DNA of 64,000 nt from PFJX01 sp040751755 (GTDB taxonomy: Bacteria > Pseudomonadota > Gammaproteobacteria > Burkholderiales > Thiobacillaceae), in NCBI GenBank assembly GCA_040751755.1, contig JBFMHC010000010.1:1-64000 (forward strand). Reading direction: 5' to 3'. Under the pieces are notes generated by a model. The model made no database searches, had not been told where the DNA came from, and saw nothing but the letters and a program-made list of their open reading frames with translations. Position numbers and translations under genes: made by a program. This document shows, one piece after another, positions 52,221 through 61,026 of this stretch (position 1 is its first letter; the number at the start of each line of letters is the position of its first letter).

Positions 52221-52556
52221 TCAGATGGCCCGTTCGGCATAGCGGGCGAGATCGGACACCGTCTGCGTGGCCGACACCAGGAATACCTCCCGGTCGGGGA
52301 CCGTGCCGACGGCCAGGGCCAGGCCCAGGGCGGCGGCGCTGGCGGTGGCCACGGCCAGGCGCAACGGGGTCTGCCAGCCGGCCAGGTAGCCGAGCAGGGC
52401 CGCGGTGCCGAGCGTATTGGCCGGGAAGCGGCCCTGGCCGATCTCCTGGCCGCCGGCTCGGGCGGCAACCTGGATGGCATCGCCGGTGAAGGCGATGCCG
52501 ATGCAAACGGGGGTTTCCCGCGTGGGGGGCTCCTGTTCTTGGCGCGTGACGGTCAT
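52221..52556 (-). CDS. protein of unknown function, first of the ptsN operon
   Basis: 111 residues from the ATG at 52556. It begins with a hydrophilic part, then VCIGIAFTGDAIQVAARAGGQ and two Ala/Leu-rich segments (residues ~50-85) that may be membrane-associated or simply helical. It is not recognised. It has the candidate KdpE box 46 bases upstream and leads into the zinc-ribbon and ptsN genes, so it may be controlled by potassium. Confidence 0.5.
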   Translation of the reverse strand: MTVTRQEQEPPTRETPVCIGIAFTGDAIQVAARAGGQEIGQGRFPANTLGTAALLGYLAGWQTPLRLAVATASAAALGLALAVGTVPDREVFLVSATQTVSDLARYAERAI

Positions 52557-52601
52557 GACGCTCTCCGTGGGTTGGGATGAACGTAGCCTAGTGCCCGGTG
52601 G

Positions 52602-52620
52602 ATCAAGATGCCGCAAAGAT
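52602..52620 (-). promoter_or_regulatory. candidate KdpE box upstream of the ptsN operon
   Basis: Same direct repeat as at 51474-51492 (ATCTTTGC-N3-ATCTTGAT on the transcribed strand); only the three spacer bases differ. It ends 46 bases before the ATG of the unknown 111-residue protein, and TAGGCT follows 11 bases after the box. Confidence 0.6.
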
Positions 52621-52802
52621 TGGCCTGAGGGCCGTAAAGAAGATATTGACGGCGCCCCGGGCGCGGGCATACGGGCGGGCGGCCCCTCGGCCAGAGTCTT
52701 CAGGCGTTGCCCTGTCGCTTCCTCGGGCAGCGGCAAGGCTGGGCAATCCGACACCGGCTGGCCCTCCTGGCCGCCGGCCAGGAGGGCGGTGCCGCCTCCA
52801 AG

Positions 52803-53735
52803 TCAAACCATGGCGCCGGGTTCGGGCTTGGCCGGCCTGATGAAGTCGGCATGGGTTACCTTGAGGTAATAGACGATCGGGCTCGCCACCAGTACCGACG
52901 AATAGATGCCGAACAGGATGCCGATGGTCAGTGCCAGGGCGAAATAGTGAAGCGTCGGTCCGCCAAGGAACAGCATCGACAGGACCATCAGTTGGGTCAT
53001 GGCGTGGGTGATGACGGTGCGCGACATGGTGGAGGTGATGGCGTTGTCGATGATCTCGGCGGCATCGGCCTGGCGCATCTTGCGGAAGTTCTCCCGGATG
53101 CGGTCGAACACGATGACCGACTCGTTGACCGAGTAACCCAGTATGGCCAGGATGCCGGCCAACACGCTGAGATTGAATTCCCACTGGAAGACGGCAAAGC
53201 AGCCAAGGATGATGATCACGTCGTGGAGGTTGGCGATGACGCCGGCCAGGGCGAATTTCCACTGAAAGCGCGCGGTCAGGTAGGCCATGATGCCAAGGCA
53301 GACGACCAGCAGTGCCAAGGCGCCGTTTTCATAGATTTCGCCGCCGACCTGGGGGCCGACGAAATCGAGGCGCTTCAGTTCCGCCCCGGCATCATCGACC
53401 TTGAGTGCCGCAATCACTTGCGCGCTTGCCACGGAGCCAGCCTGCGCGGTCTTGCTGGGCAATTGGATCAGCACGTTCCGGGACGAGCCATAGCTCTGTA
53501 CGCTCGCCTCGGTGAAACCGGCCTTGGCTACCGCCCGCCTGATCCGCTCCGGCTGGACGGCCTGGGGGTAGGACACCTCAAGTACCGTACCACCGGTGAA
53601 ATCGACGCTCAGGTTCAAGCCCTTGGCAGCCAAGGCCCACACGGCGAACAAGAAGGTCGCCAGGGAGATGAACGTGGTCACCCGCCCGAAGCGCATAAAC
53701 GGAATACTGTCTCTGTATCTGAATAGTTCGATCAT
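52803..53735 (-). CDS. secF: SecF-like protein-export subunit
   Basis: 310 residues from the ATG at 53735, with GGAAGG upstream. Six membrane helices surround a periplasmic domain. The SecF signatures are LSVDFTGGTVLEVSYP (residues ~38-53), GVIANLHDVIIIL and GYSVNESVIVFDRIRENFRKM. It normally acts with full-length SecD. Here only a mini-SecD precedes it, so this is probably a second, partial secDF copy, not the main one. Confidence 0.85.
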   Translation of the reverse strand: MIELFRYRDSIPFMRFGRVTTFISLATFLFAVWALAAKGLNLSVDFTGGTVLEVSYPQAVQPERIRRAVAKAGFTEASVQSYGSSRNVLIQLPSKTAQAGSVASAQVIAALKVDDAGAELKRLDFVGPQVGGEIYENGALALLVVCLGIMAYLTARFQWKFALAGVIANLHDVIIILGCFAVFQWEFNLSVLAGILAILGYSVNESVIVFDRIRENFRKMRQADAAEIIDNAITSTMSRTVITHAMTQLMVLSMLFLGGPTLHYFALALTIGILFGIYSSVLVASPIVYYLKVTHADFIRPAKPEPGAMV

Positions 53736-53763
53736 CTTCGCCACCTTCCGCTCTGGCTTACGG

Positions 53764-54087
53764 TCAGCGCGGTGTCGCGTCCGGCGCGATGGTGTAGGGG
53801 CTGCCGAGGGCACGTTTCAGGCTGGATATCGCGTGGTGTCGTGCCTCGGCATCGGTAAGACGCACCGATACGCCCTCCCGGTCCAGGACAATCCCGCTGG
53901 GGGCGATGCGGGCTTCCTTGAGCGCGATCTCCACCCGTTCCATGAGGCGCAGGTCCAAAGCGGTCACGGTGCCCGGTGCGGTGATCCGCACATAGGAGTC
54001 CGGCTGCGAAAACACGGGCCAGGCAAGCAAGGCGGCTGCCGGTACGATGCCGACGAATAAGAGAGGTCGTATGAGTTGGGTGGCCAT
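53764..54087 (-). CDS. mini-SecD: N-terminal transmembrane and P1-head fragment
   Basis: 107 residues from the ATG at 54087. One membrane helix (residues ~6-27) is followed by a segment matching the SecD N-terminal region (LRLMERVEIALKEARIAPSGIVL, then SLKRALGSPYTIAPDATPR). Full SecD has ~600 residues, so everything after the first periplasmic subdomain is missing. It ends cleanly 28 bases before secF. It could be a remnant of a deletion or a functioning small partner of SecF. Confidence 0.6.
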   Translation of the reverse strand: MATQLIRPLLFVGIVPAAALLAWPVFSQPDSYVRITAPGTVTALDLRLMERVEIALKEARIAPSGIVLDREGVSVRLTDAEARHHAISSLKRALGSPYTIAPDATPR

Positions 54088-54192
54088 GGTTCCTGTTCCA
54101 CAGTGCACGACATGAAAAAATCATCGCCCCGCCGAACCGGGCGCAGCGCATGTCGAAGATAGGGATTGCCACGCTAAAAAGGCGTTTAGAAA

Positions 54193-54250
54193 CGAGGCGG
54201 CGGCGTAAATAATGCATAAACGATGTGGAGCGGAATTGACCGCCGCCTCG
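54193..54250. repeat. 11-bp inverted repeat in a divergent promoter region
   Basis: CGAGGCGGCGG (54193-54203) and CCGCCGCCTCG (54240-54250) are exact inverted copies around a 36-base AT-richer loop containing TAAATAATGCATAAACG. It lies between the mini-SecD gene (leftward) and the KdpD-like kinase gene (rightward), so it may hold operators. Confidence 0.6.
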
Positions 54251-54354
54251 TCTTGCTGTCTGCACGCGGGAATCTGATGCCCGGACGCCAGCACTTTTCT
54301 ACGTTTTATTTACCCGCCTTCGGCTAGGCTTTCTCCGCTATTTTCTGGGAATGC

Positions 54355-55872
54355 TTGATGACTTGCGGAAAAGCCGCGCGCGTGTCGGCGCCGGCAGCCT
54401 ATACGATAGTCATGGCGGCGAGTGGCCTGACCACACTGCTGGCCATGCCCCTGCGCCACTATCTGGACCTGGCGAACATTGTCATGCTGTTCCTGCTGGG
54501 GACATTTCTGGTCGCGCTGCGGCTGGGCCGGGGGCCGGCGGTCGTGTCGGCGGTGCTGGACGTGGTGTTGTTCGACTATGTCTTCGTGCCCCCCCCACCT
54601 GGCCTTCATACCCGCCGACGCCCAGTACCTGGTGATGCTGGCGGTGATGCTGGCCGTGGCCCTGCTTACCGGCCAACTGACCGCCGGTGTCAGGGAGCAG
54701 GCGGCCGAGGCCTGCCGCCGCGAAGAGCGAACCCGGCGGTTATACCGGCTGGCCCAGGACCTGGCCGGCTCCGGCTCGCATTGGGATGCGCAACGGGCGC
54801 TGGACGATTTTCTCCAGCACACCGGTTACCGCGCCATGTTGTACCTGAGCAACTCGGCCGGGGAGATGACGCCGCTGACCGCGGAGCCGCATTTGCATGC
54901 GGCCCTCCTGGAGACCGTCCGCCGGGCCGAGCCCCTTGAGGCGGATTTGGCCGATCCGGCGTTGTTCCTGCCGTTGAAGGCCTCTTCCCGGATCGGTGGC
55001 GTCATGGTGGTGACGGCTTCCGGGCCGGCCAGCCCGCCGCCGACAGCGGAGCGGGAACTGTTCCAGGTCCTGGCCTCCCTGATCGCCATCACCGAGGAAC
55101 GCCTCCATGCCACCGAGGAGGTGCAGGCCTCCCGGGACCAGATCACCTCCGAGCGCCTGCGTGCCTCCATCCTCTCCGCCCTGTCCCATGACCTGCGCAC
55201 CCCGCTCACCGCCCTGGTGGCCATGACCGACTCCCTGGTCATGGCCGATGCCCGGCCATCGGCATCGGACCAGCCGACACCGATGGCGCTGGCGGCCATC
55301 CGCGATCAGGCGCGCGCCATCGGCCACATGGTGACCAACCTGCTGGACATGGCGCGATTGCACTCGGGCCGGGTACGACTGCGTAAGGAATGGCAGCTGT
55401 TCGACGACGTCATCGGCGCCAGCCTGCGGCAGTTGCGCGCCTCCCATCCCGAGCAGCCGGTGCGGACCCGGCTGGCCGAAGACCTGCCCCTGGTGGAGTT
55501 CGATGCCGTCCTGATGGAACGGGTGCTGTGCAATCTGCTGGAGAACGCCGTCAAGTACGCCGGGGCAGACCAGCCCATCGAGGTGGAGGCCTGGCCGGAC
55601 GGCGGCTGGGCCTGTCTGGCGGTGAGCGACCGGGGGCCGGGCTTCCCGCCCCAGCAACTGGAGCGCTGCTTCGATCTGTTCGCGCGGGGCAACCCCGAAT
55701 CGTCCCAGCCTGGGGTCGGCCTGGGCTTGGCCATCTGCCGCGCCATCGTCGAGGCCCATGGCGGCGACATCCGGGCCGAGAACCGGGCCGGGGGCGGCGC
55801 CCGCGTCATCCTCCGCCTGCCCCTCGGGGCGCCGCCGGCCTTCGAGGAGGAAGAGGGCGAGGGTGGGGCGGC

Positions 55873-55876
<4 letters not shown>
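54355..55876 (+). CDS. second KdpD-like histidine kinase lacking the sensor domains, apparent frameshift
   Basis: Two overlapping frames together make one KdpD C-terminal half. The first (from 54355) encodes membrane segments ending LFDYVFVPP, and the second continues PHLAFIPADAQYLVMLAVML through to the stop at 55876. The switch lies at a C8 run (54589-54596); seven C's would give VPPHLAF, matching VPPRLSF of the intact KdpD. The kinase part has the histidine in ALSHDLRTPLTAL and a complete HATPase_c. It lacks the KdpD nucleotide-binding and stress domains. It may be a real frameshift, slippage-based switching or a sequencing error. Confidence 0.7.
54589..54596 (+). repeat. C8 homopolymer at the frameshift point
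   Basis: Eight consecutive C within the membrane-domain coding region of the second kinase. Deleting one restores a single frame with the KdpD-like PPHLAF junction. Such tracts are prone to slippage and to sequencing error. Confidence 0.75.
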
Positions 55877-56559
<683 letters not shown>

Positions 56560-56584
56560 CGGCCACCCGCGCCCGTTTACGAAA

Positions 56585-56612
56585 ATTATGCGGCGCCCGG
56601 CCGCGATTATGC
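56585..56612 (+). promoter_or_regulatory. ATTATGC direct repeat upstream of the ferredoxin and fix genes
   Basis: ATTATGC occurs at 56585-56591 and 56606-56612, exactly 21 bases apart (two helical turns). TAGCAT at 56635 could be a -10 element. A site for the second KdpE-like regulator is a reasonable inference. Confidence 0.4.
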
Positions 56613-56673
56613 AGGACGTTTTCGGACCTCCGCCTAGCATGGCCACACTGCCATTCATACCGGAGTGACGGCC

Positions 56674-56868
56674 ATGAGCCTGCGTATCGACGAAACCCAA
56701 TGCACGGTGTGCGCCATGTGCGAACCCCTGTGCCCCACCGAATCCATCCGCCTGAACAAAGGCATGTATGCCATCGATGCGGCCACCTGCACCGAATGCG
56801 AGGGCGAGTACGACTCGCCCCAGTGTCTCGACAGTTGTCCCGTGGACGGCTGCATCGTCCAGGCCTGA
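56674..56868 (+). CDS. YfhL/FdxN-type 2[4Fe-4S] ferredoxin
   Basis: 64 residues from the ATG at 56674, with GGAG eight bases upstream; a GTG nine bases earlier overlaps that site. Cysteines are arranged as CTVCAMCEPLCP and CTECEGEYDSPQCLDSCP, with the long insertion typical of YfhL/FdxN ferredoxins. It is likely a low-potential electron carrier feeding or fed by the FixABCX complex that follows. Confidence 0.85.
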   Translation: MSLRIDETQCTVCAMCEPLCPTESIRLNKGMYAIDAATCTECEGEYDSPQCLDSCPVDGCIVQA

Positions 56869-56878
56869 GGAGACGGCG

Positions 56879-57721
56879 ATGCACAGCGTGGTATGCATCA
56901 AGCAGGTACCGGACAGTGCCCAGATCCGGGTGCATCCGGTCACCAACACCATCATGCGCCAGGGGGTGCCGGCCATCGTCAACCCCTACGACCTGTTCGC
57001 TCTGGAGGAGGCCCTGCGTCTGCGCGACCGCTTCGGCGGCCGGGTGACGGTGATCAGCATGGGGCCGCCCCAGGCCGAGGTGGCCCTGCGCAAGACCCTG
57101 TCCCTGGGCGCCGACGACGCCATCCTGGTCACCGACAAGGCCTTCGCCGGCGCCGACACCCTGGCCACCAGCTACGCCCTGGCCGCCGCCATCCGCCAGA
57201 TCGGCAAGGAACTGCCGGTGGACTTGGTGTTCACCGGCAAGCAGACCATCGACGGCGATACCGCCCAGGTGGGACCGGGCATCGCCCGGCGCATGCACCT
57301 GCAACTGCTCACCTATGTGTCCCGCATCGTCGAGATCGACCTGGACCGGCGCGAGATCGTGGTGGAACGCCGGGCCGAGGGCGGCGTGCAGGTGCTCCGG
57401 ACCCGCATGCCGGCCCTCGTCACCATGCTGGAGGACAGCAACCGGATGCGTTTTGGCAGCCTGCCCGACATGCTGCGCGCCGCCCGCCAGGCCGTCACGC
57501 ACTGGGACAAGACGGCGGCCGGTATCGAGGACGTGACCCGGATCGGCCTCAAAGGCTCGCCCACCATCGTCAGCAAGGTGTTCACCCCCACACCGCGCAG
57601 CCAGCGGGCGGAGATGATCGCCATCGAGGACGGCAGCGCCGCCGACCTGGCGGCGGCCTTGCTGGCCCGCCTCGCCGAGCGCTTCCCGGGCGTGGAAAAA
57701 GAACTGGCGAAACGAAGCTGA
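56879..57721 (+). CDS. fixA: FixA, electron-transfer flavoprotein beta subunit
   Basis: 280 residues from the ATG at 56879, with GAGGAGA upstream. The ETF-beta fold is shown by MHSVVCIKQVPDSAQIRV at the start and GPPQAEVALRKTLSLGADDAILV. With FixB it forms the flavin-bifurcating module that moves electrons from NADH to quinone and ferredoxin. First of a tight fixABCX operon. Confidence 0.93.
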   Translation: MHSVVCIKQVPDSAQIRVHPVTNTIMRQGVPAIVNPYDLFALEEALRLRDRFGGRVTVISMGPPQAEVALRKTLSLGADDAILVTDKAFAGADTLATSYALAAAIRQIGKELPVDLVFTGKQTIDGDTAQVGPGIARRMHLQLLTYVSRIVEIDLDRREIVVERRAEGGVQVLRTRMPALVTMLEDSNRMRFGSLPDMLRAARQAVTHWDKTAAGIEDVTRIGLKGSPTIVSKVFTPTPRSQRAEMIAIEDGSAADLAAALLARLAERFPGVEKELAKRS

Positions 57722-57733
57722 AAGGAAACCGCC

Positions 57734-58852
57734 ATGAGTGAACCGAGCCAACCGGCGAAAAAGAAGCGCAAGGTCGTCCTGGACGAACGCCTCCAGGCCT
57801 ACCGCGGCGTCTGGGTGTTCATCGAACACGAGCGGGGGCGGGTGCATCCCGTGTCCCTGGAGCTCCTTGGCGAGGGCCGCAAGCTGGCCGACGCCCTGGG
57901 CGTGGAGCTGGCCGGCGTGGTGATGGCCGAGGCCAAACTCGGCGGCGACGAGCGCGAGGCCCGGCACTACTGCCAGGTGGCCTTCGAGTATGGCGCTGAT
58001 CTCTGCTACCTGATGCAGAGCGATGTGCTGGGGGAATACCGCAACGAGCCCTACACCCGCGCCCTCACCGACCTGGTGAACACCTATCAGCCGGAGATCC
58101 TGCTCCTGGGCGCCACCACCCTGGGCCGCGACCTGGCCGGCAGCGTGGCCACCACCCTGAACACCGGGTTGACCGCCGACTGCACCGAACTGGCCATCGA
58201 CCCGGATGACCGCAGCTTGCTGTCCACCCGGCCCACCTTCGGCGGCAGCCTCCTGTGCACCATCGTCACCCTCAACTACCGGCCCCAGATGGCCACCGTG
58301 CGGCCCCGGGTGATGGCCATGCCGGAGCCGCAGCCTGGGCGCACCGGCCGCATCGTCGAGCACGGTCTGTTGATGAACGAGGCCGACATCGTCACCAAGG
58401 TGCTGGACTTCATCGCCGACGACCGTCGCGACCAGCCGCAACTGCCCTTCGCCGACATCATCGTCGCCGGCGGCCGGGGCCTGGGCAAGCCGGAGAACTT
58501 CCAGCTGGTGCGCGACCTGGCCAAGGTACTGGGGGCCGAGGTGGGCGCCTCCCGGCCCGTGGTCCAGGCCGGCTGGATAGGTGCCGAACACCAGGTAGGC
58601 CAGTCGGGCAAGACGGTCCGGCCCAAGCTCTACATCGCCGCAGGCATCTCCGGCGCCATCCAGCACCGGGTGGGCATGGAGGGCGCGGACTGCATCGTCG
58701 CCATCAACAGCGATCCCGAGGCCCCCATATTCGACTTCGCCCATTTCGGCATCGTCGGCGACGCCACCGTCATCCTGCCGGCCCTCACCGAGGCCTTCTG
58801 GATGAAGCTGAAACGCCAGGCGGCGCTGACCCCCCAGGAGGAAACAGCATGA
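57734..58852 (+). CDS. fixB: FixB, electron-transfer flavoprotein alpha subunit
   Basis: 372 residues. The N-terminal domain begins KKKRKVVLDERLQAYRGVWVFIEHE, and the C-terminal FAD domain has ADIIVAGGRGLGKPENFQLVRDLAKVLGAEVGASRPVVQAGWIG, characteristic of ETF-alpha/FixB. It carries one or two FADs and pairs with FixA. Its stop overlaps the fixC start (ATGA). Confidence 0.93.
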   Translation: MSEPSQPAKKKRKVVLDERLQAYRGVWVFIEHERGRVHPVSLELLGEGRKLADALGVELAGVVMAEAKLGGDEREARHYCQVAFEYGADLCYLMQSDVLGEYRNEPYTRALTDLVNTYQPEILLLGATTLGRDLAGSVATTLNTGLTADCTELAIDPDDRSLLSTRPTFGGSLLCTIVTLNYRPQMATVRPRVMAMPEPQPGRTGRIVEHGLLMNEADIVTKVLDFIADDRRDQPQLPFADIIVAGGRGLGKPENFQLVRDLAKVLGAEVGASRPVVQAGWIGAEHQVGQSGKTVRPKLYIAAGISGAIQHRVGMEGADCIVAINSDPEAPIFDFAHFGIVGDATVILPALTEAFWMKLKRQAALTPQEETA

Positions 58853-60150
58853 TCGAACGCTTCGATGCCATCGTCGTCGGCGCCGGCCCCGCCGGCAACG
58901 CCGCCGCCTATACCCTGGCCAAGGCCGGCCTGCATGTGCTGCAAATCGAGCGGGGCGAGGCCCCCGGGGCCAAGAACGTCCAGGGCGCCATCCTCTATGC
59001 CGACGCGTTGGAGCGCCTGATCCCGGACTTCCGCGACGACGCGCCGCTGGAACGCCACATCATCGAGCAGCGCATGTGGGTGCTGGACGACGAGTCCTTC
59101 ATCGGCACCCACTTCCGCTCCGACGACTTCAACAAGCCGCCCCACAACCGCTACACCATCATCCGTGCCCGGTTCGACAAATGGTTCTCGAAGAAGGTGC
59201 AGGAGGCCGGCGCACTGGTGATCAACGAGACCACCGTCACCGAACTGTTGCGCGACGAGGCCGGCAAGGTGATCGGCGTGCGCACCGACCGGGCCGGTGG
59301 CGACCTCCATGCCGACGTGGTGATCCTGGCCGACGGGGTGAACTCCACCCTGGCCCGCAAGGCCGGCTTCCGGCCGGAGATCGAGCCGAAACACGTCGCC
59401 CTGGCGGTGAAGGAAATCCATTTCCTGCCCAAGGAAACCCTCGAAAGCCGCTTCAACATCCACAAGGGCGAGGGGGTGGTGGTGGAGATGCTGGGCAAGA
59501 TCACCCAGGGCATGATGGGCACCGGTTTCCTCTACACCAACAACGACTCCATCAGCATCGGCGTCGGCTGCATGCTGTCCGACCTCATGGCCCAGAAGAC
59601 CACGCCCTATGAACTGCTGGAGAAGATGAAAGCACATCCCTCCATTCAGCCCCTGATCCAGGGCGGCGAAATGAAGGAGTACGCCGCCCATCTGATCCCG
59701 GAAGGCGGCTACAACGCCATCCCCCAGGTATTCGGCGACGGCTGGCTGATCGCCGGCGACTCCGGCATGTTCGTCAACGCCGTGCACCGGGAGGGCTCCA
59801 ACCTGGCCATGACCACCGGCCGCCTCGCCGGCGAAACGGTGGCGGCGCTGTTCAAGGCAGGCCGGCCCATGACCGCGGTCAACCTGGCCGACTACAGAAA
59901 ACGCCTGGACGACAGCTTCGTGATGAAGGACCTGAAGAAGTACAAGGACCTGCCGGACATCTTCCACGCCAACAACCAGTTCCTCACCACCTATCCGGAA
60001 CTGCTCAACCGTTCCGCCTACACCATGCTCAAGGTGGACGGCGTGGACAAGCTGAGCAAGGAACGGGAGATATTCGCCAGTTTCCGGGATAAACGCAGCC
60101 TGTTCGGCCTCCTGGGCGATGCGTTCAAACTGTGGAGGGCCTTCCGGTGA
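58849..60150 (+). CDS. fixC: FixC, ETF-quinone oxidoreductase-like flavoprotein
   Basis: 433 residues from the ATG at 58849. The FAD-binding motif is IVVGAGPAGNAAAYTL at the N-terminus, and the conserved FixC/ETF-QO region is GWLIAGDSGMFVNAVHREGSNLAMTTGRLAGE. It passes electrons to quinone as part of FixABCX. It overlaps fixX by four bases. Confidence 0.93.
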   Translation: MIERFDAIVVGAGPAGNAAAYTLAKAGLHVLQIERGEAPGAKNVQGAILYADALERLIPDFRDDAPLERHIIEQRMWVLDDESFIGTHFRSDDFNKPPHNRYTIIRARFDKWFSKKVQEAGALVINETTVTELLRDEAGKVIGVRTDRAGGDLHADVVILADGVNSTLARKAGFRPEIEPKHVALAVKEIHFLPKETLESRFNIHKGEGVVVEMLGKITQGMMGTGFLYTNNDSISIGVGCMLSDLMAQKTTPYELLEKMKAHPSIQPLIQGGEMKEYAAHLIPEGGYNAIPQVFGDGWLIAGDSGMFVNAVHREGSNLAMTTGRLAGETVAALFKAGRPMTAVNLADYRKRLDDSFVMKDLKKYKDLPDIFHANNQFLTTYPELLNRSAYTMLKVDGVDKLSKEREIFASFRDKRSLFGLLGDAFKLWRAFR

Positions 60151-60434
60151 GCACCGTCAACGTCGAGACCAAGCTGTTCCAGAACCGCTACCTGGTGGAC
60201 GCCGAGCAGCCCCACATCCGCATCCGGGTGCCGTCATTGTGCGAGAAGAAGTGTGCTGACCAGCCCTGCGTGGTTTGTTGCCCGGCCGGCTGTTACACGG
60301 CGGAGGGCCGGAAGGTGACCCTGATCACCGACGGCTGCCTGGAATGCGGCACCTGCCGCATCGTCTGCCTGGAACGCAATCTGGACTGGGAATATCCGCG
60401 TGGCGGCTACGGCATCCAGTACAAGTTCGGTTGA
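60147..60434 (+). CDS. fixX: FixX, ferredoxin-like protein
   Basis: 95 residues from a GTG at 60147, with GGAGGG seven bases before it. Starts VSTVNVETKLFQNRYLVD, typical of FixX. Cysteines for the clusters lie in CEKKCADQPCVVCCPAGCYT and LECGTCRIVC. It is the last subunit of FixABCX. Confidence 0.92.
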   Translation: MSTVNVETKLFQNRYLVDAEQPHIRIRVPSLCEKKCADQPCVVCCPAGCYTAEGRKVTLITDGCLECGTCRIVCLERNLDWEYPRGGYGIQYKFG

Positions 60435-60569
60435 CCTGCGCCTCCGCGCCGCGGCCGTCGATCCCGTCAGGTGCCGGGCGCGGGCACGTCGCTTGCTGTT
60501 CTTGGCCGTGGCCTACGTGGTCAGCCATCCGTTCTTGGTGGCGATGGTGGGCTGGCATCCGGCGTGAAC

Positions 60570-60911
60570 TCAGGGTGACGCCAGCGAGCCCTCGAACAAC
60601 TTCCTGACCGCGGCCGAATCGCCACATTGACGCAGGCGGTCGCGAAAGCTGCGATCGTCGAATAACCGGGCGGCCTCGGCCAATATCTCCAGGTGTTCCT
60701 CGGCGGCCTGCTTGGACACCAGCAGGACCAGGAAATCCGACACCGGTTGACCGTCCGGGGCGGCGAAGGGGATCGCCGTCCTGGGGCGCACGTAGGCGGC
60801 CAGGATGCGGTCCAGGTTGCGCACCTGGCAGTGGGGGATGGCGAGGCCCAGTCCCAGCCCGGTGGAGGCCAGTTGCTCGCGCCGGCCTAAGCCGCCGGCA
60901 TCAAGATCGGG
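60570..60911 (-). pseudogene. 5'-truncated ptsN-like gene
   Basis: The frame open to 60911 encodes PDLDAGGLGRREQLASTGLGLGL, then AIPHCQVRNLDR and the rest of a PtsN-like C-terminus to a stop at 60570. Roughly the first 40 residues of the domain are missing, and the only ATG is after the active-site histidine. It is clearly related to the ptsN paralogue at 51.5 kb but well diverged, so not a recent duplicate. The sequence just before it resembles the kdp box, suggesting a recombination joint. Confidence 0.65.
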
Positions 60912-60923
60912 TTAAGGCGCGAA

Positions 60924-60954
60924 GGAAAAGAAAAGGCCCGTCTTGCGACGGGCC
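60924..60954 (-). terminator. Rho-independent terminator of the kdp-porin operon
   Basis: GGCCCGTC (60935-60942) and GACGGGCC (60947-60954) form a perfect 8-bp stem with loop TTGC, followed on the minus strand by TTTTCTTTTCC. It lies 73 bases beyond the porin stop and separates it from the truncated ptsN. Confidence 0.85.
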
Positions 60955-61026
60955 AAGATCACTGCTGGAGCGACCGTATGGAGCTTTTCGCGGCCCGTGC
61001 CAGGCACGCAGCCGCCCACTGTCGGA

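Noticed and set aside
60435..60569. A short hydrophobic frame after fixX (LLFLAVAYVVSHPFLVAMVG)
   Set aside because: No ATG and no ribosome binding site; too short to support as a gene, although it would encode a single membrane helix.
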